Shown here piece by piece: positions 58,876-64,000 of a DNA stretch of 64,000 bases (position 1 is the first letter of the stretch; each line of letters begins with the position of its first letter). A model generated the notes under the pieces. It saw nothing but the letters and a program-made list of their open reading frames with translations. It was not told the origin of the DNA and made no database searches. The DNA is from Streptomyces sp. CGMCC 4.7035 (GTDB taxonomy: Bacteria; Actinomycetota; Actinomycetes; Streptomycetales; Streptomycetaceae). Where the stretch lies: assembly GCF_031583065.1 (NCBI RefSeq), contig NZ_CP134053.1, positions 2,976,001 through 3,040,000 of the forward strand. Reading direction: 5' to 3'. The translations under genes and the position numbers were made by a program.

Positions 58876-60213
58876 GTGAGTCGACCCCGCATCCTGATCG
58901 TCGGTGCCGGATTCGCCGGGTACCGGACGGCCCGCACCCTGGCCAGGCTGACCCGGCACCGGGCCGACATCACGCTCCTCAACCCGACCGACTACTTCCT
59001 GTATCTGCCTTTGCTGCCCCAGGTCGCCACCGGCATCCTGGAGCCGCGCCGCGTCGCCGTCTCGCTTCCGGGAACCCTGCGGCGGGTGCGCCTGGTGCTC
59101 GGCGAGGCCGACGGCGTCGACCTCGACGCGCGCACCGTGCACTACACCGACCCCGAGGGCCGGGGCGGCACGCTCGGCTACGACCGGCTCGTGCTCGCCG
59201 TCGGCAGCGTCAACAAGCTGCTGCCGATCCCCGGCGTCCCCGAGCACGCGCACGGATTCCGGGGCATGCCCGAGGCGCTGTACCTGCGCGACCACGTCAC
59301 CCGCCAGATGGAGCTGGCCGCCGCGGCCGACGATCCCGAGAGCTGCTCCGCCCGATGCACCTTCGTGGTGGTCGGCGCCGGCTACACCGGAACCGAAGTC
59401 GCCGCGCAGGGCAAGCTGTTCACCGACGCGCTGGTACGCAAACAGCCGCCGCGCACGGGCATCCGACCACACTGGATGCTGCTGGACATCGCGCCGCGCG
59501 TGCTGCCGGAGATGGACGAGCGTCTCTCCCGCACCGCCGACCGCGTGCTGCGGCGGCGCGGCGTCGACGTGCGGATGGGCACCTCCGTGAAGGAGGCGAC
59601 ACACGACGGAGTCCTGCTGAGCGACGGGGAGTTCGTCGGGACCCGCACACTGGTGTGGTGTGTCGGCGTACGCCCCGATCCGCTCGTCGAGGGACTCGAC
59701 CGGCCCCTGGAACGCGGACGGCTGCTCGTCGACCCGCACCTCCAAGTACCCGGCCACCCGGAGGTGTTCGCCTGCGGGGACGTGGCCGCCGTACCCGACC
59801 TGGAAAAGCCCGGTCAGTACACGTCGATGACGGCGCAGCACGCCTGGCGGCAGGGCAAGGTCTGCGCCCGTAACGTCGCCGCCTCCCTCGGCATCGGTAC
59901 CCCGCGCTCCTACCGCCACCGCGACCTGGGCTTCGTCGTGGACCTCGGCGGCGCGCAGGCCGCCGCCGACCCGCTCGGCGTCCCGCTGGCCGGTCCGCTC
60001 GCCGCAGCCGTCGCCCGCGGGTACCACCTCGCCGCGCTGCCCGGCAACCGCGTCCGGGTCGCCGCCGACTGGCTCCTGGACGCCGTACTGCCACGCCAGG
60101 CCGTCCAGTTGGGGCTGGTCCGCTCCTGGTCCGTGCCGCTGGAGTCGGCATCGCCGGAACTGGCCCGCGTCCCAGGAGCCCCCGACACGTCAGCCACGGA
60201 GAAGGACTCATGA
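58876..60213 (+). CDS. NAD(P)/FAD-dependent oxidoreductase, type-II NADH dehydrogenase-like
   Basis: A 445-residue flavoprotein. The FAD loop ILIVGAGFAGYRTA, NADH loop FVVVGAGYTGTEVAAQ and the C-terminal FAD motif VFACGDVAAVPD define an NDH-2 fold. QHAWRQGKVCARN is the usual quinone-side segment. It probably passes electrons from NADH to quinones at the membrane without proton pumping. GGAGG precedes the GTG. Its stop codon overlaps the transketolase start (ATGA), so the two are translationally coupled. Confidence 0.87.
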   Translation: MSRPRILIVGAGFAGYRTARTLARLTRHRADITLLNPTDYFLYLPLLPQVATGILEPRRVAVSLPGTLRRVRLVLGEADGVDLDARTVHYTDPEGRGGTLGYDRLVLAVGSVNKLLPIPGVPEHAHGFRGMPEALYLRDHVTRQMELAAAADDPESCSARCTFVVVGAGYTGTEVAAQGKLFTDALVRKQPPRTGIRPHWMLLDIAPRVLPEMDERLSRTADRVLRRRGVDVRMGTSVKEATHDGVLLSDGEFVGTRTLVWCVGVRPDPLVEGLDRPLERGRLLVDPHLQVPGHPEVFACGDVAAVPDLEKPGQYTSMTAQHAWRQGKVCARNVAASLGIGTPRSYRHRDLGFVVDLGGAQAAADPLGVPLAGPLAAAVARGYHLAALPGNRVRVAADWLLDAVLPRQAVQLGLVRSWSVPLESASPELARVPGAPDTSATEKDS

Positions 60214-62057
60214 ACAGCCGTCATCTTCACGATCTCGCACAGCAGTTGCGCGTCGACAGCGTCCGCGCCGCCGCCGCGGCCGGCTCCGGGCACCCCACCT
60301 CCTCGATGTCCGCCGCGGACCTGATGGCCGTCCTGCTGGCCCACCACCTCCGCTACGACTTCGAACGCCCCGCCCACCCCGCGAACGACCGGTTCATCCT
60401 CTCCAAGGGGCATGCCTCACCGCTCCTCTACGCCGCGTACAAGGCCGCCGGAGCGATCAACGAGACCGAGCTGCTCCTCTTCCGCAAGCTCGGCAGCCGC
60501 CTCGAAGGGCACCCCACGCCCCGCCGGCTGCCCTGGGTGGAGACGGCCACGGGCTCGCTGGGCCAGGGGCTGCCTGTGGGCGTCGGCATCGCTCTCGCCG
60601 GGAAACGGCTCGACCACACCGGCTACCGGGTCTGGGTGCTGTGCGGCGACAGCGAACTGGCCGAGGGCTCCATCTGGGAGGCCGCCGAGCACGCCGGGCA
60701 CGAACACCTCGACAACCTGATCGCGATCGTCGACGTCAACCGGCTGGGCCAGCGCGGACCCACCCGCCACGGTCACGACCTCGACGCCTACGCACGCCGC
60801 TTCAAGGCCTTCGACTGGCACACCGTCGAGGTCGACGGGCACGACGTCGACGCCATCGACCGCGCCCTGGGCGAGGCCGAGTCCACCGCCGGACAACCCA
60901 CCGTCATCCTCGCCCGCACCCTCAAGGGCAAGGGCGTCCCCGGGGTCCAGGACCGCGAGGGACTGCACGGCAAGCCGCTGCCGGACGCCGAGGAGGCGAT
61001 CGCGGAACTCGGCGGGGTACGGGATCTGCGCGTCGAGGTCCAGCCGCCGCCGGCCGCCCGCATGCTGCACGCCGTGCGGGGCGGTCACCTGGACCTGCCG
61101 CGCTACGACGTCGGCGACGAGGTCCCCACCCGCGACGCCTTCGGCCAGGCGCTGGCCGCGCTCGGCCACGCCCGCGGCGACGTCGTCGCCATCGACGGTG
61201 AGGTGGGCGACTCCACGCGGGCCGAGTACTTCCACAAGGAGCACCCCGAGCGCTACTTCGAGTGCTACATCGCCGAACAGCTGATGGTCGCGGTCGCCGT
61301 CGGCATGGCGGCGCGCGGCTGGGTGCCGTATGCCGCCACGTTCGCCGCGTTCCTCACCCGCGCCCACGATTTCGTCCGGATGGCCTCGATCAGCGGCTCC
61401 GGCATCAACCTCGTCGGCTCGCATGCGGGCTGCGCCATCGGACAGGACGGGCCCTCGCAGATGGGCCTCGAAGATCTCGCGATGTTCCGCTCGGTGTACG
61501 ACTCGACCGTGCTGTACCCGTGCGACGCCAACCAGACCGCCCGGCTCGTCGCCTCGATGGCCGGTCTCGAGGGCATCCGCTACCTGCGCACCTCCCGCGG
61601 GAAGACACCGGTGATCTACGGACCGACGGAGGAGTTCCCGGTCGGCGGCAGCAAGGTGCTGCGCGCCTCCTCCGAGGACCGGCTCACCGTCGTCGCCGCC
61701 GGCGTCACCGTCCACGAGGCGCTGAAGGCCGCCGACGTCCTCGCCGAACAGGGCATACGGATCCGGGTCATCGACCTCTACTCGGTCAAGCCCGTCGACC
61801 GCGCCACCCTGCGCGAGGCCGCCGAGCGCACCGGCTGCCTGCTCACCGTCGAGGACCACCGCGAGGAGGGTGGCCTCGGCGACGCGGTCCTCGACGCCTT
61901 CGTCGACGGACGCCCGGCACCCCGTCTGGTGCGCCTCGCCGTCCGTACGATGCCGGGCTCGGCGACCCCCGCCGAGCAGTTGCACGCCGCGGGCATCGAC
62001 GCCGCGTCGATCGCCGCCGCGGCCCGGCTGCTGGTGGAGCACGCCGTCGTGCGGTGA
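60210..62057 (+). CDS. tkt: Transketolase
   Basis: A 615-residue full-length single-chain transketolase-type protein. Thiamine-diphosphate motif begins CGDSELAEGSIWEAAEHA and ends IAIVDVN; LSKGHASPLLYAA and GSLGQGLPVGVGIALA are the N-terminal signatures, FIAEQLMVAVAVG-type acidic strand (CYIAEQLMVAVAVG) and GSHAGCAIGQDGPSQ the middle domain. It exchanges two-carbon units in the pentose-phosphate pathway. The presence beside an NDH-2 homologue and a LigD polymerase domain suggests a conserved stress or dormancy locus. Starts inside the preceding stop codon. Confidence 0.9.
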   Translation: MNSRHLHDLAQQLRVDSVRAAAAAGSGHPTSSMSAADLMAVLLAHHLRYDFERPAHPANDRFILSKGHASPLLYAAYKAAGAINETELLLFRKLGSRLEGHPTPRRLPWVETATGSLGQGLPVGVGIALAGKRLDHTGYRVWVLCGDSELAEGSIWEAAEHAGHEHLDNLIAIVDVNRLGQRGPTRHGHDLDAYARRFKAFDWHTVEVDGHDVDAIDRALGEAESTAGQPTVILARTLKGKGVPGVQDREGLHGKPLPDAEEAIAELGGVRDLRVEVQPPPAARMLHAVRGGHLDLPRYDVGDEVPTRDAFGQALAALGHARGDVVAIDGEVGDSTRAEYFHKEHPERYFECYIAEQLMVAVAVGMAARGWVPYAATFAAFLTRAHDFVRMASISGSGINLVGSHAGCAIGQDGPSQMGLEDLAMFRSVYDSTVLYPCDANQTARLVASMAGLEGIRYLRTSRGKTPVIYGPTEEFPVGGSKVLRASSEDRLTVVAAGVTVHEALKAADVLAEQGIRIRVIDLYSVKPVDRATLREAAERTGCLLTVEDHREEGGLGDAVLDAFVDGRPAPRLVRLAVRTMPGSATPAEQLHAAGIDAASIAAAARLLVEHAVVR

Positions 62058-62071
62058 TCGAAGGGAGCTCG

Positions 62072-62989
62072 ATGACCAGCACGCGGACCGTGCGGGCCGG
62101 CCGCCTGGTGGTGGAGATCCGCCGCCCGGACAAGGTGCTGTTGCCCGGCGACGGGGGCGGAAAGGAGTACACGAAGGCCGACCTCGTCGCCTACTACCGC
62201 TCCGTGGCCCGTTTCATGCTGCCCCATCTGCGTGGCCGCCCGCTGATGCTGGAGTGCCACCCGGACGGCGTCGACGGGCCCCGCTTCATGCAGAAGAACA
62301 CCCCGGACCACTACCCGGACTGGATCCACCGCGTCGAGGTGCCCAAGGAGGGCGGCACCGTCTGCCACACCGTCTGCGACGACACCGCCACCCTCGTCCA
62401 CCTCGCCGACCAGGCCTGCCTCACCCTGCACCGCTGGCTGTCCCGCGTCGGACGCCTCGAATCGCCCGACCGCATCGTCTTCGATCTCGACCCGGCGGGC
62501 GACGACTTCGGTCAAGTACGCCAAGCGGCCCGACTGCTGGGAGACCTCCTCGGGGATCTGAGGCTGCCGTCCGGCCTGATGACCACCGGCTCGCGGGGGC
62601 TGCACGTGGTCGTGCCGGTGAGCGGACGTCACGGCTTCGACGAGACGCGGGAGTTCGCCAAGGACGTCGCCGACACCCTCGCCGACGCCCGCCCCGACCT
62701 GCTCACCACCGCCGCCCGCAAGAAGGACCGCGGCGACCGGCTCTACCTCGACGTGCAGCGCAACGCCTACGCGCAGACCGCCGTCGCCCCCTTCACCGTC
62801 CGGGCCCGTCCGGGCGCCCCGGTCGCCACCCCCCTGTCCTGGGAGCAACTGGACGACCCCGAGGTGCACGCCCGCCGCTGGACCATCGCCGACGCCGTGG
62901 AGCAGGCCCGCACCGAACCGTGGGCGGGTCTGAGGGGCAGAGCACGCGCCCTGGGTCCGGCGCGCCGGCGCCTCGACGCTCTCCGGTGA
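62072..62989 (+). CDS. Stand-alone LigD polymerase-domain (primase-polymerase) protein
   Basis: A 305-residue NHEJ polymerase of the archaeo-eukaryotic primase type. The metal motif is VFDLDPAGDDF (DxD), with TTGSRGLHVVVPV and DRLYLDVQRNAYAQTAVAPF as the other two primase motifs; KEYTKADLVAYYRSV starts the domain. No ligase or nuclease domain is attached, as in other Streptomyces Pol-domain genes. It fills gaps and adds nucleotides at DNA breaks. AGGGAG precedes the ATG. It follows transketolase by 14 bases and is followed by gas-vesicle genes. Confidence 0.92.
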   Translation: MTSTRTVRAGRLVVEIRRPDKVLLPGDGGGKEYTKADLVAYYRSVARFMLPHLRGRPLMLECHPDGVDGPRFMQKNTPDHYPDWIHRVEVPKEGGTVCHTVCDDTATLVHLADQACLTLHRWLSRVGRLESPDRIVFDLDPAGDDFGQVRQAARLLGDLLGDLRLPSGLMTTGSRGLHVVVPVSGRHGFDETREFAKDVADTLADARPDLLTTAARKKDRGDRLYLDVQRNAYAQTAVAPFTVRARPGAPVATPLSWEQLDDPEVHARRWTIADAVEQARTEPWAGLRGRARALGPARRRLDALR

Positions 62990-63100
62990 CGACGCCGTGG
63001 AGTCGGCGCATCGCTGCGCGTGGTCGGGAGCGCACCGATGACCGGGCCGCAGGTGCACCGCTCCGTGACACGCGATCGCGTACGCAAATCGAGATGGCAT

Positions 63101-63124
63101 GTTTGTGCGAGAGACGTTGGGCAC
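63101..63124 (+). promoter_or_regulatory. Sigma-B-like stress promoter before gvpO
   Basis: GTTT at 63101-63104 and GGGCAC at 63119-63124 are 14 bases apart, matching GNTT-N14-16-GGGTAC with one -10 mismatch. The gvpO ATG lies 19 bases downstream of the -10. Confidence 0.45.
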
Positions 63125-63142
63125 TCGGCTTACGAGGTCGCC

Positions 63143-63484
63143 ATGTCGAATACACCACGTACATCGAATCCACAGGATTCGGGCAAGAAGTCAGAGAAGT
63201 CCGAGGGCGGCGCGGCAGAACGTCAGCCGAGGCCCATGGAGGTACTTCGTCATGCACGCGCCCAGTTCACCGAGCTCACCGGCCTGGCCCCCGAGTCCGT
63301 GTCGTCCCTGGAACGCACGGAAGACGGCTGGGCGCTGCAGATCGATGCCGTGGAGCTCGCCCGGGTGCCCGACACCATGAGCCTGCTCGCGACCTACGAG
63401 GTGGAACTCACCGATGACGGTGAGGTCATCGGCTACCGGCGCGTTCGGCGTTACGAGCGCGGCAGGGCCGATCCCCGTCGGTAG
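63143..63484 (+). CDS. gvpO: Gas vesicle protein GvpO
   Basis: A 113-residue GvpO protein. The N-terminal ~40 residues are hydrophilic and Lys/Glu-rich; the conserved domain begins VLRHARAQFTELTGLAPESV, continues ALQIDAVELARVPDTM and ends LLATYEVELTDDGEVIGY ... RRYERG. GvpO is needed for gas-vesicle assembly in some organisms and is often the first gene of actinobacterial gvp clusters. The ATG at 63143 has GAGG before it. A sigma-B-type promoter lies just upstream. Confidence 0.92.
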   Translation: MSNTPRTSNPQDSGKKSEKSEGGAAERQPRPMEVLRHARAQFTELTGLAPESVSSLERTEDGWALQIDAVELARVPDTMSLLATYEVELTDDGEVIGYRRVRRYERGRADPRR

Positions 63485-63545
63485 GGCGGTCGCAGAGGCC
63501 GTCGTCCCGCACACACACCAGACAGACTAAGGAGGACCGGTCGGC

Positions 63546-63971
63546 ATGACCGTTGTCCCGGCACAGCAGGGCGGAGGCGGCGGCGGCACAAGTGGCCTGT
63601 ACGACGTCCTGGAACTCGTTCTCGACCGAGGGCTCGTGATCGACGCGTTCGTGCGTGTCTCGCTCGTCGGCATCGAGATCCTGAAGATCGACGTACGGGT
63701 CGTCGTCGCCAGCGTCGACACCTATCTGCGCTTCGCCGAAGCATGCAACCGCCTCGATCTGGAGGCGGGTCCGCGCAAGCCGGCCGGACTTCCCGAGTTG
63801 GTCGGCGACATGACCGAGTCCGGCGCGCGGGGCAAGTCGAAGGGCGCCCTGACCGGCGCCGCGGAGACGATCTCCGACGCCTTCAGGCAGGCCCGTGAGG
63901 AGAGCCATGCCGAGGCAAGGCCGCGGGCGCACAAGAGCACGTCCGCCCGCAGGAAGGAAGAGGAGGAGTAG
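63546..63971 (+). CDS. gvpA: Gas vesicle structural protein GvpA (GvpA/J family)
   Basis: A 141-residue GvpA-family protein. The core (residues about 18-75) has SGLYDVLELVLDRGLVIDAF, VRVSLVGIEILKIDVRVV and VDTYLRFAEACNRLD, the characteristic GvpA shell-forming sequence. The N-terminal poly-Gly (GGGGGG) and the long C-terminal Ala/Arg/Glu tail make it longer than the usual ~75-residue GvpA; this is common in Streptomyces clusters and GvpJ cannot be excluded. AAGGAGG precedes the ATG. Confidence 0.9.
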   Translation: MTVVPAQQGGGGGGTSGLYDVLELVLDRGLVIDAFVRVSLVGIEILKIDVRVVVASVDTYLRFAEACNRLDLEAGPRKPAGLPELVGDMTESGARGKSKGALTGAAETISDAFRQAREESHAEARPRAHKSTSARRKEEEE

Positions 63972-63973
63972 GC

Positions 63974-64000
63974 GTGACCACATACGTCTACGGCATCGCC
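63974..64000 (+). CDS. gvpF: Start of a GvpF/GvpL gas-vesicle protein (truncated by the window)
   Basis: Only nine codons are visible, starting at a GTG two bases after the gvpA stop: VTTYVYGIA. This is the standard N-terminus of GvpF/GvpL proteins, which form part of the gas-vesicle assembly. GGAGG lies at the end of gvpA. Identification rests on this short opening and on gene order. Confidence 0.7.

Noticed and set aside
1..64000. CRISPR arrays and tRNA or rRNA genes
   Set aside because: No regularly spaced identical repeats with unique spacers and no tRNA-like cloverleaf were noticed; the only close tandem repeats are the 45-, 11- and 9-bp sets described. The TnpB gene has no array near it.

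Overview
This window is chromosomal DNA of a Streptomyces-type actinomycete. It is very GC-rich with almost exclusive G/C at third codon positions, GTG starts are common, genes are packed in short overlapping operons, several promoters sit exactly six bases before a start codon (leaderless style), and the gene families are typical of the genus: ethylmalonyl-CoA pathway, F420 oxidoreductase, gvpO/gvpA gas-vesicle genes and PP2C/SpoIIE phosphatases. I see no rRNA, tRNA, CRISPR array or phage module.

Layout. 1-6.3 kb: a methylenetetrahydrofolate reductase (partial), an alkylation-repair pair (Ada-AlkA fusion and Ogt), a small exported protein, a Nudix hydrolase plus ADP-ribosylglycohydrolase, and glycerate kinase ending in a strong two-way terminator. 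6.3-17.2 kb (minus strand): phospholipid genes pssA-psd, then an ethylmalonyl-CoA pathway operon (ccr, ethylmalonyl-CoA mutase, malyl-CoA-type lyase, MaoC hydratase, acyl-CoA dehydrogenase), a TetR regulator and a tandem-domain 3-hydroxyacyl-CoA dehydrogenase. 17.6-28.7 kb: a HEAT protein, RidA, a secreted tripeptidyl aminopeptidase-like enzyme, a radical SAM protein with two candidate LexA boxes, a SRPBCC protein, an MFS exporter fused to three beta-sandwich domains, a PAS-GAF-PP2C-kinase signalling protein and a methyltransferase.

28.8-44 kb is a myo-inositol island: LacI and GntR regulators, a divergent oxidoreductase, then iolA-iolD-iolB-aldolase-iolC on the minus strand, facing away from a three-gene ABC importer, iolE and iolG on the plus strand. 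A 16-bp inverted repeat whose arms each carry a TTGACA hexamer sits between the two arms of the island. Together the genes take inositol from uptake to acetyl-CoA; the usual aldolase iolJ seems to be replaced by a Cgl0158-type barrel protein.

44-53.7 kb: a secreted glycerophosphodiesterase, then a run of co-directional peptidases (M55 D-aminopeptidase, M20, S9, S66 LD-carboxypeptidase) and a GNAT enzyme, probably for peptidoglycan-peptide turnover. It contains clear scars: three 45-bp tandem repeats beside a decayed copy of the M55/M20 gene junction, and an arginase-family gene whose middle is gone and replaced by about 100 bp with two hairpins like those at IS200/IS605 ends. A DUF5107-TPR protein follows.

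54-56 kb: a solitary, intact-looking 660-residue TnpB-family RuvC nuclease with no TnpA, the best candidate in the window for an RNA-guided system. 56-64 kb: holin-X-like membrane protein, SDR, F420-dependent oxidoreductase, type-II NADH dehydrogenase-like protein, transketolase, a stand-alone LigD polymerase domain, and the start of a gas-vesicle cluster. Two genes here have promoters resembling the sigma-B-type stress class.
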